NCBI GenBank assembly: GCA_045110475.1
Contig: JBGCGC010000139.1
Location: 1-64,000 of the forward strand
From: Granulosicoccus sp045110475
Lineage (GTDB): Bacteria; Pseudomonadota; Gammaproteobacteria; Granulosicoccales; Granulosicoccaceae
DNA length: 64,000 nt
Reading direction: 5' to 3'
Below the pieces are notes generated by a model, which did not search any database, was not told the origin of the DNA, and saw only the letters and a program-made list of their open reading frames with translations. The translations under genes and the position numbers were made by a program. Numbering within the stretch: the stretch's first letter is position 1; each line of letters begins with the position of its first letter. Shown here in pieces: positions 26,849-34,959 of the stretch.

Positions 26849-27448
26849 GTGAAGGTGTCAGGTCGAATAGCCAAAGTAGAACGAAAGACACTGGAGACAG
26901 CAATTTCTGTCGAGCTGAATCTGGACGGCGACGGCAGCAGCCGGTTTGACACTAAAGTGCCCTTTCTGGAGCACATGCTGGACCAGATTGCACGTCATGG
27001 CCTGTTCAATCTGGATATCGTCTGTGACGGTGATGTCCACATCGATGACCACCATTCGGTTGAAGACATCGGTATCACGTTGGGCGATGCTTTCGCCAGC
27101 GCCCTCGGTGATCGCAAGGGAATTGTTCGTTACGGTCACGCTTATGTGCCATTGGATGAGTCACTATCGCGTGTCGTCATCGATTTTTCGGGTCGGCCGG
27201 GTCTTTTCTTCCATGCTGATTTCAAGCGACCGCGGGTAGGCAATTTCGATGTGGATCTGACATCCGAGTTTTTTCAGGGCTTTGCCAATCATGCGCGTGC
27301 CACGATCCATATGGATGTCATTCGTGGCGAAAACGATCACCACAAAATTGAAACCTTGTTCAAGGCGTTTGGGCGAGCGTTGAGAATGGCCTGTTCCATT
27401 GATGATCGCGCAGCCGATGTGATGCCTTCGACCAAGGGTACTCTGTAG
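26849..27448 (+). CDS. hisB: Imidazoleglycerol-phosphate dehydratase
   Basis: 199 residues, the monofunctional form without the phosphatase domain. It dehydrates imidazole-glycerol phosphate in histidine synthesis. Mn-binding motifs are seen as FLEHMLDQIARHG, DDHHSVEDIG, FFHADF and GENDHHKIE. No ATG is available: GTG at 26849 (or 26855) follows a GGGGG stretch and gives the usual N-terminus GRIAKVERKT; a GTG at 26819 gives a longer reading. It heads the run hisB-hisH-hisA-hisF. Confidence 0.93.
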   Translation: MKVSGRIAKVERKTLETAISVELNLDGDGSSRFDTKVPFLEHMLDQIARHGLFNLDIVCDGDVHIDDHHSVEDIGITLGDAFASALGDRKGIVRYGHAYVPLDESLSRVVIDFSGRPGLFFHADFKRPRVGNFDVDLTSEFFQGFANHARATIHMDVIRGENDHHKIETLFKAFGRALRMACSIDDRAADVMPSTKGTL

Positions 27449-27558
27449 GGCGCGTGTCATATCGCCGGAAGTCCGTCCAGCGGAGTCTCTGGCAGGTGAA
27501 CTGAAAATCAGATACACGGCATGGGCGTGCCGGAATCGAGAACAAGTAGAACATCACA

Positions 27559-28203
27559 ATGCAACGAATTGCAGTCATAGACTACGGCATGGGTAACCTG
27601 CACTCAGTCTCCAAGGCCGTTGAGCATGTTGCGCCGGATGATGAGGTCATCGTCACTGATGATGAGGACATCATTCGCGCAGCTGATCGAATCGTATGTC
27701 CCGGGCAAGGTGCTGCCGCTGATTGCATGGCCGCCATAAATGAGCATGATCTGGCTACCCTGCTTAAGGATATTGTCGCAACGCGTCCCTTTCTCGGTAT
27801 CTGTATGGGTTATCAGGTGTTGTTTGATCACAGTGACGAAAATGGAGGGGTGGCTTGTCTGGGAATCGTGCCGGGTACTGTGGAACGTTTCGCCAATCCC
27901 TTGATGACAGAGGGTGGAGAGCGTCTGAAGGTGCCGCACATGGGCTGGAGTGAGGTAGATCAGGCCAGGCAGCATCCCCTTTGGCAAGGTATTGTGGACA
28001 AGTCACGGTTCTACTTTGCGCATAGCTATTACTGTTTGCCAGAGCAGTCTTCTGTGGTATCCGGTTACTGCGATTATGGAAACAAAATAGCGGTTTCAAT
28101 CGCACAGGGGAGCATTTTTGCGTGCCAGTTTCATCCGGAGAAAAGTGCGGACAACGGTCTGAGGCTTCTGAGGAATTTTGTGCAATGGAATGGGGTTGTT
28201 TGA
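27559..28203 (+). CDS. hisH: Imidazole glycerol phosphate synthase, glutaminase subunit
   Basis: 214 residues, class I glutamine amidotransferase. Catalytic triad motifs: GICMGYQ (Cys82) and the FHPEKS His-Glu pair near the C-terminus. It supplies ammonia to HisF. The N-terminus IAVIDYGMGNLHSV is typical of HisH. The gene lies 110 bp after hisB. Confidence 0.95.
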   Translation: MQRIAVIDYGMGNLHSVSKAVEHVAPDDEVIVTDDEDIIRAADRIVCPGQGAAADCMAAINEHDLATLLKDIVATRPFLGICMGYQVLFDHSDENGGVACLGIVPGTVERFANPLMTEGGERLKVPHMGWSEVDQARQHPLWQGIVDKSRFYFAHSYYCLPEQSSVVSGYCDYGNKIAVSIAQGSIFACQFHPEKSADNGLRLLRNFVQWNGVV

Positions 28204-28317
28204 TTTCTGTTGCTTCTTGTTGATTACTGTTGCTTCATTGGGAGTAACGTTGATCAGTCGCATTGTTGTCCGAGTGTTTTCCTTTTTAACTTAATTTCTA
28301 GCTGTTGATAACTCGCC

Positions 28318-29067
28318 ATGCTCATCATCCCTGCCATTGATCTCAAAGACGGAAAATGCGTTCGACTACGTCAAGGACGAATGGAAGACGACACCGTCTT
28401 CGATGATGATCCGGTCGCCGTTGCCGTGCGCTGGGTGGAGCAGGGAGCACGTAGAATACATCTGGTTGATCTGGATGGTGCCTTTGCCGGAATTCCGAAA
28501 AATGCCGAGATCGTGAAAGCCATCTGCGCAGCTTGCGAGGGCGTGCCGGTGCAAATTGGTGGAGGCATACGCTCAACCGAAACGGCTCAGGCGTACATCG
28601 ATGCTGGCGTAAAGTACCTGATCATCGGCACGCTTGCTGTCAAGCAGCCTGAATTTGTTGATCAACTTTGCCATGATTTTCCCGACCGCATCATTGTGGG
28701 TCTTGATGCCAACGAAGGATACGTTGCCACTGATGGTTGGGCTGAAGCGTCGACGGTTACGGCGGTGTCATTGGCACAGCGATTTGAGAATGTGGGTGTT
28801 AATGCCATCGTGTATACCGATATCAGTCGTGATGGCATGATGCAGGGCGTCAATACCGAGGCGACGGCGGTACTGGCCGATGCGGTGAACATACCCATCA
28901 TTGCCTCTGGTGGAGTGACCACAATTTCCGATATCGAATCGCTTTGCAAAGAGCTCACGCGCGGCATTGAAGGTGCGATTGTCGGACGCGCCTTATATGA
29001 AGGGACGATCAATCTGGCTGAAGCACAACAACTTGCCGACTCTTACATGAAGTCGCAGGAGTCCTGA
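28318..29067 (+). CDS. hisA: ProFAR isomerase
   Basis: 249-residue TIM barrel. LIIPAIDLKDGKCVRL carries the catalytic Asp near the N-terminus; IQIGGGIRS-type and TDISRDGMMQG loops hold the phosphate and second catalytic Asp. It isomerises ProFAR to PRFAR. The gene follows hisH after 114 bp containing the direct repeat CTGTTGCTTC (near 28207 and 28226), and abuts hisF. Confidence 0.95.
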   Translation: MLIIPAIDLKDGKCVRLRQGRMEDDTVFDDDPVAVAVRWVEQGARRIHLVDLDGAFAGIPKNAEIVKAICAACEGVPVQIGGGIRSTETAQAYIDAGVKYLIIGTLAVKQPEFVDQLCHDFPDRIIVGLDANEGYVATDGWAEASTVTAVSLAQRFENVGVNAIVYTDISRDGMMQGVNTEATAVLADAVNIPIIASGGVTTISDIESLCKELTRGIEGAIVGRALYEGTINLAEAQQLADSYMKSQES

Positions 29068-29841
29068 ATGAGTGTTGCAAAGCGCGTAATTCCCTGCCTT
29101 GATGTGGATGCCGGACGTGTCGTCAAGGGGGTTAAGTTTCTGGAGATTCGTGATGCCGGTGACCCTGTAAGTATCGCCCGTGGGTACAACGAAGCGGGGG
29201 CGGATGAAATAACGTTTCTTGATATAACTGCAAGTTCAGATAACCGGGATACCATGGCCCATGTTGTTGAGCAGGTAGCCTCCGAAGTGTTTATTCCCCT
29301 TACCGTCGGTGGGGGTATTCGTCAGGTGAGCGATGTCAGGCGATTGCTGAATGCCGGTGCAGATAAAGTGGGCATCAACACCGCGGCGGTCACCCGGCCA
29401 GAGCTGGTGCGCGAGGCTTCCGACAAGGTAGGTTCGCAATGCATTGTTGTCGCTTTGGATGCAAAACAGGTATCAGAGCCTGATGAGCCACTTCGATGGG
29501 AGATTTTCACTCATGGTGGACGAAAAGCCACCGGCATCGACGCTGTACAGTGGGCCATCAAGATGGCCGAATACGGCGCGGGAGAAATATTGCTGACGAG
29601 CATGGACCGTGACGGCACAAAAATCGGCTTTGATCTGGCAATGACCAAAGCCATCAGCGATGCCATTCAGATCCCGGTTATTGCGTCCGGTGGTGTGGGA
29701 AACCTTGACCACCTGGCAGATGGCGTTCTCGAAGGCGGTGCTGATGCTGTGCTGGCAGCCAGCATCTTTCACTTTGGTGAATACACCATTCAACAGGCCA
29801 AGGAGCATATGGCAGCGCGCTCCATTGAGGTCAGGTTATAG
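29068..29841 (+). CDS. hisF: Imidazole glycerol phosphate synthase, cyclase subunit
   Basis: 257-residue TIM barrel that works with HisH to make IGP and AICAR. RVIPCLDVDAGRVVKG has the catalytic Asp; TVGGGIRQ and LTSMDRDGTK carry the phosphate loop and second Asp. Its ATG directly follows the hisA stop. It is the last gene of this his run; hisI and hisE appear 2.4 kb further on. Confidence 0.95.
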   Translation: MSVAKRVIPCLDVDAGRVVKGVKFLEIRDAGDPVSIARGYNEAGADEITFLDITASSDNRDTMAHVVEQVASEVFIPLTVGGGIRQVSDVRRLLNAGADKVGINTAAVTRPELVREASDKVGSQCIVVALDAKQVSEPDEPLRWEIFTHGGRKATGIDAVQWAIKMAEYGAGEILLTSMDRDGTKIGFDLAMTKAISDAIQIPVIASGGVGNLDHLADGVLEGGADAVLAASIFHFGEYTIQQAKEHMAARSIEVRL

Positions 29842-29851
29842 GTTTCATTAT

Positions 29852-30643
29852 TCAATTCAGGTTGTTCACCGCGCAAGAAGCATGTGTCCGGTCGGTTCGT
29901 GCGAGTCCACGCTTGCCTTGAACAATAGCTCCCTTTTTTTGTTGAGCCTTGTCCTCGTACATCATCTCATCAGCTTCTCTGAGCAGCGTGCGCAAGACCG
30001 GTTTTCCGTTGACAGCACAGGACACACCGACGCTGGCAGAGACGCGAAGACGTTTACGGTCAAATTCCAGTGTACTACTGGCTGCTCGGCGTATGAGGTT
30101 GACAACCGTCTGAACCTTTCTGCCGCGACGTCGATCTCTGACCAGAACGACAAATTCATCACCCCCCAATCTTGCTACTACCGTATCAGAAGGCAGGAAG
30201 GTGGTTAGCTTGTCCGATATAAACCTCAGTAAGGCATCTCCCGCCACATGACCATGGGTATCGTTGATGACTTTAAATCCGTTGAGATCAAACAAGACGA
30301 CCTGGGTTTGTAAGGCATTGCCTTTACCGTTGAGCAGCTGTCTCGGTAGATACTTTTCGACATACCAGGTAAAAAAACGGCGGTTCGGCAGACCGGTGAG
30401 TTCATCGCGATACGCAAGGTCCTGGAGTGCAAGCGTTCTCTGCCGCACGTGATGCCTGATCCTCAAAGGTTCATCAAGCAGGTAACGCACGGTCAGACCT
30501 ACGGTTAGGGCATAGATAATGGCGGCCGCAATGTATCCGCCAATGTCGAGGGCCCACAGGAACCCTGCCACGGAAAACAACACAATGATTGCAGTAACAA
30601 GACGAGCGCCGTTTGCGCCTCTGGAACACATAAAAATGTTCAT
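29852..30643 (-). CDS. Membrane-bound GGDEF diguanylate cyclase
   Basis: 263 residues from the ATG at 30643; a TTG at 30748 would give 298. Two hydrophobic segments (about 14-50 of the short form) place it in the inner membrane. The GGDEF domain is intact: DELTGLPNRRFF, DLNGFKVINDTHGH and RLGGDEFVVL, so it should make cyclic di-GMP from two GTP. The inhibitory site (RxxD, five residues before the motif) reads LPSD, so product inhibition is probably lost. It converges with hisF and has no sensory domain beyond the membrane part. Confidence 0.85.
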   Translation of the reverse strand: MNIFMCSRGANGARLVTAIIVLFSVAGFLWALDIGGYIAAAIIYALTVGLTVRYLLDEPLRIRHHVRQRTLALQDLAYRDELTGLPNRRFFTWYVEKYLPRQLLNGKGNALQTQVVLFDLNGFKVINDTHGHVAGDALLRFISDKLTTFLPSDTVVARLGGDEFVVLVRDRRRGRKVQTVVNLIRRAASSTLEFDRKRLRVSASVGVSCAVNGKPVLRTLLREADEMMYEDKAQQKKGAIVQGKRGLARTDRTHASCAVNNLN

Positions 30644-30748
30644 GAGTTTTATGACGTTTTGCCGACAAGTGGCTGTTTTGTCGCAAAAAAAATGCCAGAA
30701 TTCTTTGCTTGGTACCTGGTAAGTTTCTAGAGTTTGTGCTGGAAACAA

Positions 30749-31192
30749 ACGCTGCAGCTCAAGTGATTGATCTTGAAATCTTCCACAGGGTTACAGCAGT
30801 GGGGGAATTGTGCAGATTGTTATCGAGTTAGCGGTGGAGGCGAGCAGAATCCAGAGTTGGTCTGTTCTGTATAGAGCCTTGATGCCATTACAACGGCACC
30901 ACGCATCGAAAGTGTCTGAAGTTGTATGTGTGTGTTGATCATGGTTTTCGATAAGCCTCGATGTGGTATGCGCGCAACGCATCGTACCGATACTCTCAAA
31001 GGCCTTCTCTCAATCGTTGGTTGCCTCGATACTTATCGTGAACCAAGGTTGAGTCAACTTACAGGGTTCCTTTAACGGAAGGGCAGACGACATGCACTGT
31101 TCTTTCAACCGTAGCCCTGCGAGACGTGCTCAATCCTCAGATATCGACAGGACAATTGCCGCACGACGGCGTTAACATCAAGAGGGTCTACC
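30749..31192. other. Intergenic region, no gene seen
   Basis: About 444 bp between the GGDEF gene and the BON lipoprotein gene, which are divergent, so both promoters should lie here. Short ORFs have no ribosome sites or family features. No strong repeat was found. Confidence 0.4.
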
Positions 31193-31501
31193 GTGAAAAA
31201 GAAATTTCTTGCTATGTCAATTGCATCAGTCTGGGTCGCCGGGTGTGCAGCTCCTGCCGCTAATCATCTGTCTGCCTTGTCAGGTGATGACAAGGAGATG
31301 GCCGATCATTTCATGCAGACTGCACAAGCGTTTGTCCAATCGGCTGTTGGTGGTGGTGGAAACGTGCGCGTCATAATTAATGATGATGTGGCAATACTGA
31401 TCGGGTACGTCGACAGTCGTGTCACCAAGGAAAAAGCCGAGCGTGCAGCACTTAGAGACAATCGAGTGAATTCGGTTAGCAACCGGATTATTGCCAATTA
31501 G
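31193..31501 (+). CDS. Small BON-domain lipoprotein
   Basis: 102 residues. A GTG start follows AGAGGG. The signal peptide ends in the lipobox VAGC (Cys18). The rest, NVRVIINDDVAILIGYVDSRVTKEKAE, has the alternating strand-helix pattern of a single BON domain, which in OsmY- and DolP-like proteins binds membranes or phospholipid. Its likely site is the outer membrane, periplasmic side. It is 34 bp before the GNAT gene on the same strand. Confidence 0.75.
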   Translation: MKKKFLAMSIASVWVAGCAAPAANHLSALSGDDKEMADHFMQTAQAFVQSAVGGGGNVRVIINDDVAILIGYVDSRVTKEKAERAALRDNRVNSVSNRIIAN

Positions 31502-31535
31502 GAACCCGTGTGAAGTGTTGATGTGAAGGATTTAA

Positions 31536-32048
31536 ATGACTGAAATGCGCATACGCCCGGCGGTTTTCTCTGATGCTGAAGGCTTTCTTGAACTATGGGA
31601 GGCGCTGGATACTGAAACGCAATTCATGTTATTCGAGCCGGGTGAGAGAAAAGAGACGCTGGATCGTCAGAGAGTCAAACTTGAAAACGCTCAAAGCTCA
31701 CAATACGTCAACATATCTGTTCTGGAAGACGTAGCCACTGGGCTGATTGCAGGTTTTTGTGCCGGACGCAGAAACAGTAACTTTCGCGACAGGCTCACTG
31801 CCGAAATTGTCATCGGCATTCGCCAGCATTACACCGGCAAGCGCTGGGGTCACAAACTCTTGACAGAGCTCGAGACCTGGGCACTCGGAGCCGGTGTCCA
31901 TCGCCTTGAGCTAAGTGTTATGACCACCAACCTGCCGGCGATCGCCCTTTACAAAAATTGCGGATTTGTTATCGAGGGAACGAAGAAAGACGCCGTTCGT
32001 CTGAAATCCGGATTTTTTGATGAATACACTATGGCAAAGTTAATCTGA
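31536..32048 (+). CDS. GNAT-family N-acetyltransferase
   Basis: 170 residues. The GNAT fold is recognisable by EIVIGIRQHYTGKRWGHKLLTELE (acetyl-CoA-binding motif A with its RQHYTGKRWG pyrophosphate loop) and by LYKNCGFVIEG near the end, resembling the RimI/PhnO-like groups. It would acetylate an amine, peptide or amino acid; the substrate cannot be told. Its stop codon is immediately followed by the hexanucleotide repeat. Confidence 0.85.
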   Translation: MTEMRIRPAVFSDAEGFLELWEALDTETQFMLFEPGERKETLDRQRVKLENAQSSQYVNISVLEDVATGLIAGFCAGRRNSNFRDRLTAEIVIGIRQHYTGKRWGHKLLTELETWALGAGVHRLELSVMTTNLPAIALYKNCGFVIEGTKKDAVRLKSGFFDEYTMAKLI

Positions 32049-32050
32049 CC

Positions 32051-32114
32051 GGCTACGGCTACGGCTACGGCTACGGCTACGGCTACGGCTACGGCTACGG
32101 CTACGGCTACGGCT
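32051..32114 (+). repeat. Hexanucleotide microsatellite (GGCTAC)n
   Basis: Ten complete, perfect GGCTAC units plus four bases. It begins two bases after the GNAT stop codon and lies about 130 bp ahead of hisI. It is open in other frames, giving false (AV)n and (SR)n readings on the minus strand. Confidence 0.97.
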
Positions 32115-32246
32115 GAACGTGTGTCCGTCCGGGAAAAAGTGCGGGTCAGCGTCTGCCTGTGTATACCTTCCTCTATATGTTTGCATGATAAGCTGGCCGG
32201 CCGGGCCGATGAGCCCGCCGCAACGGCAGCCTTCAAAGCACGCCAA

Positions 32247-32648
32247 ATGATGTATCCCATGATTGAATCGGTCGTTTTTAATGAAGCTGGACTGGTACCG
32301 GCCATTGCGCAGGATGCCACCACCGGGCAGGTGCTCATGGTGGCCTGGATGAACAAGGAGGCCCTGGAAGAAACAGTCGCATCAGGCAGGGTCGTCTATT
32401 TTTCGCGCTCGCGTCATCGATTGTGGAGAAAAGGTGAGGAATCAGGGCACATGCAGGTTGTGCAGGACATCCGTCTGGACTGTGATGGGGATGTGTTGTT
32501 GCTGAGCGTGGAGCAGATTGGCGGAATTGCCTGTCATACCGGTCGACAACATTGCTTCTATCGCCAATTGGACGAATCCGGGCAGTGGAGCACGGTTGAC
32601 GACATCGTCAAGGATCCGGCGTCTATTTACGGACAGACCAATGACTGA
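32247..32648 (+). CDS. hisI: Phosphoribosyl-AMP cyclohydrolase
   Basis: 133 residues from the first of three close ATG codons (32247, 32250 and 32259); a long upstream extension is not expected for the family. Metal-site motifs: DCDGD, then ACHTGRQHCFYR with its cysteines. It opens the purine ring in histidine synthesis. It is a separate gene from hisE, whose ATG overlaps its stop by 8 bp (ATGACTGA), so the two are translationally coupled. Confidence 0.93.
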   Translation: MMYPMIESVVFNEAGLVPAIAQDATTGQVLMVAWMNKEALEETVASGRVVYFSRSRHRLWRKGEESGHMQVVQDIRLDCDGDVLLLSVEQIGGIACHTGRQHCFYRQLDESGQWSTVDDIVKDPASIYGQTND

Positions 32649-32961
32649 CGTACTTACCCGCCTCAGCCACCAAATAGATGCCAGAAAGGGTACGGATAGC
32701 AAAAGTTCTTACACTGCCAGCTTGTTTGAGCGCGGTGAAGACACCATATTGAAAAAGGTTGGTGAAGAGGCTGTGGAGTTCATTCTGGCGGCCAAGGAAG
32801 AGGGCACCGATCACCTGGTAGCCGAAGCTGCTGACGTGTGGTTTCACATGTTGGTCATGCTAAGTGCCAAAGGATTGAGTGCATCGGATATATTAGTAGA
32901 ACTAGAACGTCGCGAAGGGGTGTCCGGTCATGCCGAGAAAGCCGCTCGCGATAACGCTTGA
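32641..32961 (+). CDS. hisE: Phosphoribosyl-ATP pyrophosphatase
   Basis: 106 residues, all-alpha MazG-like pyrophosphohydrolase. KKVGEEAVEFILAAKEEG and LVAEAADVWFHMLVML hold the acidic Mg-binding residues. It removes pyrophosphate from PR-ATP, the step before HisI. The ATG inside the end of hisI is chosen because it gives the normal N-terminus and length. tatA follows after 21 bp, so his and tat genes share a run. Confidence 0.93.
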   Translation: MTDVLTRLSHQIDARKGTDSKSSYTASLFERGEDTILKKVGEEAVEFILAAKEEGTDHLVAEAADVWFHMLVMLSAKGLSASDILVELERREGVSGHAEKAARDNA

Positions 32962-32982
32962 AAACGAGAATAGAGACACATT

Positions 32983-33207
32983 ATGGGTATGCCCAGCGTT
33001 CCACAGCTCCTGATCATTCTGGTCATTGTCGTGCTGATATTTGGTGCCAAGCGCCTGAAAAATCTGGGTGGAGATCTAGGTTCAGCCGTAAAAGGCTTCA
33101 AACAGGCCGTGAAGGATGAGGACAAACCAGCCGCTGAGCTTGAAGATGGGAGCGAGGCAAAAGCTGACGCTGTCATGAACAAGACAGAAGACCAGAAGTC
33201 CTCCTGA
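32983..33207 (+). CDS. tatA: Sec-independent translocase subunit TatA
   Basis: 74 residues. One N-terminal membrane helix (LLIILVIVVLIFGAKRL), the hinge FGAKRLKNLG, then an amphipathic helix and acidic tail, the standard TatA plan. Multimers form the pore for folded Tat substrates; the window itself encodes likely clients (the DUF1501 protein and the beta-helix protein). hisE-tatA-tatB-tatC is a known proteobacterial gene order. Confidence 0.95.
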   Translation: MGMPSVPQLLIILVIVVLIFGAKRLKNLGGDLGSAVKGFKQAVKDEDKPAAELEDGSEAKADAVMNKTEDQKSS

Positions 33208-33241
33208 TTCAGCGCCCTGTTACTTGGTGAGGTGAGTCGCT

Positions 33242-33751
33242 GTGTTTGATGTCGGTTTCACGGAAGTATTCCTGATCGGTGTTGTATCGCTTGTGGTCAT
33301 TGGCCCCGAGCGGCTTCCTGCTGTCGCCAGAACGGTAGGCCAATGGGTGGCCAAGTTGCAACGCTTCGTTCGTGGCGTGAAAACCGATCTGGCCTCCGAA
33401 CTGGAAACTGGTGATCTGAAAAAACTGATCGGTGATCAGAAAGATCAGATTGACGAGCTTCGGCAGATGGTTTCAACCACCAAGAAAGAGTTTCAGAGCA
33501 CTGCCCAGACGGTGATGAAATCAACGAAGGAGGGGCTGTCCGAGCTCGAGACCTCTGTTAACGAGGCAAAGGCAGATGTTGCCAAAGTCAGCGAAGCGGT
33601 ACAAGCGGACACTCATACGTCGGCTCCCGTGTCATCCGGTTCAAAAGCCACAAAAACAAAAGCTGTCGATGTCGGCAAAACATCCGATCAGGCGACAGCT
33701 GCGGATTCTCCAGCCGTCGGTCGTACTGGTACGACCGATTCTGACAGCTAG
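33242..33751 (+). CDS. tatB: Sec-independent translocase subunit TatB
   Basis: 169 residues from a GTG start preceded by GGTGAGG. FDVGFTEVFLIGVVSLVVIGPERLP is the TatB membrane helix with its Glu near the start; a long charged coiled-coil region and an Ala/Thr/Ser tail follow. It joins TatC to recognise twin-arginine signals. Confidence 0.94.
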   Translation: MFDVGFTEVFLIGVVSLVVIGPERLPAVARTVGQWVAKLQRFVRGVKTDLASELETGDLKKLIGDQKDQIDELRQMVSTTKKEFQSTAQTVMKSTKEGLSELETSVNEAKADVAKVSEAVQADTHTSAPVSSGSKATKTKAVDVGKTSDQATAADSPAVGRTGTTDSDS

Positions 33752-33793
33752 TGAACGCTAACTTTACGCTTACCTTTCCTTGAGTTCTTGATC

Positions 33794-34876
33794 ATGTCTT
33801 CATCTGACGCATCTGTCGACAAGGAAGAAGGGTTCATATCGCATCTCGTTGAGCTGCGAGACCGCCTTATCAAAATGCTGTTGGCGGTAGGCATTTTGTT
33901 TTTATCACTGTTCTGGTTTTCAGACAAGATCTACACCGCACTCGCCGCGCCGCTGCTACGGCATTTGCCGGACAGTCAGATGATAGCCATCGATGTGGCA
34001 GCGCCGTTTTTCATTCCTTTCAAGCTCACGCTGATGTTGTGCGTGTTTCTGGCTGTGCCCTACCTGTTGTATCAGATATGGTCTTTTGTCGCTCCGGGCC
34101 TGTATTCGCACGAAAAAAAGCTGGTTGTGCCGCTGTTGGTCTCCAGCACATTGCTCTTCTATCTAGGTGTGGCATTTGCGTACTTTGTCGTGTTCCCACT
34201 GGTGTTCGGCTTCTTCACCAGCGTCGCGCCAGAGGGGGTGACGGTCAGTACAGATATTGGCCGCTATCTGGATTTTGTCATCACGCTGTTTTTTGCTTTC
34301 GGAATTGCCTTTGAGGTGCCTGTCGCGACTGTTCTGGTTGTGGCCGTCGGTATTACAACGCCTGAACAACTCGTCAAGATCCGTCCTTATGTTTTTGTCG
34401 CCGCGTTCATCATTGGCATGTTTCTGACACCGCCAGACATGATTTCGCAAACACTTCTTGCTATTCCCATGTGGCTTCTTTACGAGGTTGGGATCATATT
34501 TTCGCGTAAGTACAAGGACCGCATTGCCGCGGCGGGACTCGCGCGTGACAAGCGTTACGATGAAGACGACGGCGAGCCTGATCCGAATGAGCCTGGCCCT
34601 GATGGTTCAGACTCAGGTGGTGCCGCAGTCAAAGGCGCGCCCAGGTCCGAAAAACATGAGCCGGAATACACTGCGCCAAAGCCGGCTACGGCAAGCAAGG
34701 GAGATGTGAACAAAACTGATGCTGACAGCGAAGCCGCCAGTAGTGCCAAGCTGGGAGTGGTCAATCCGTCCTTGATAAAAAAACCTGACTCCAGTGGTGC
34801 TTACCGCAATAGTCTGACTGACTCAGATAACGAAGACCCATCACCAAAACCTGATAGCAAGACTGACGACATCTAG
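33794..34876 (+). CDS. tatC: Sec-independent translocase subunit TatC with long C-terminal tail
   Basis: 360 residues from the ATG at 33794 (a TTG two codons earlier is less likely). The first 250 residues are a normal six-helix TatC: FISHLVELRDRL at the start, LYQIWSFVAPGLY, and FGIAFEVPV with its key Glu. After IAAAGLARDKRYDEDD comes a roughly 110-residue hydrophilic, Asp/Ser/Pro-rich extension absent from model TatC proteins such as that of E. coli (about 258 residues). It would face the cytoplasm. Its role is unknown. Confidence 0.94.
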   Translation: MSSSDASVDKEEGFISHLVELRDRLIKMLLAVGILFLSLFWFSDKIYTALAAPLLRHLPDSQMIAIDVAAPFFIPFKLTLMLCVFLAVPYLLYQIWSFVAPGLYSHEKKLVVPLLVSSTLLFYLGVAFAYFVVFPLVFGFFTSVAPEGVTVSTDIGRYLDFVITLFFAFGIAFEVPVATVLVVAVGITTPEQLVKIRPYVFVAAFIIGMFLTPPDMISQTLLAIPMWLLYEVGIIFSRKYKDRIAAAGLARDKRYDEDDGEPDPNEPGPDGSDSGGAAVKGAPRSEKHEPEYTAPKPATASKGDVNKTDADSEAASSAKLGVVNPSLIKKPDSSGAYRNSLTDSDNEDPSPKPDSKTDDI

Positions 34877-34959
34877 CAGTTTGCGTCGTAAGGTGTTTCT
34901 GCTGCGCAGGTATCCCGATAGGGATTGTCAAGTCTTTCGATCAGTCTGCGAGAAATAAT

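Noticed and set aside
30791..30982. 63-codon minus-strand ORF between the GGDEF and BON genes
   Set aside because: No ribosome site or conserved pattern; the region is better explained as promoter DNA for divergent genes.
31949..32356. Minus-strand ORFs with (AV)n or (SR)n across the hexanucleotide repeat
   Set aside because: Created by the GGCTAC repeat and overlapping GNAT and hisI on the other strand; no ribosome site.
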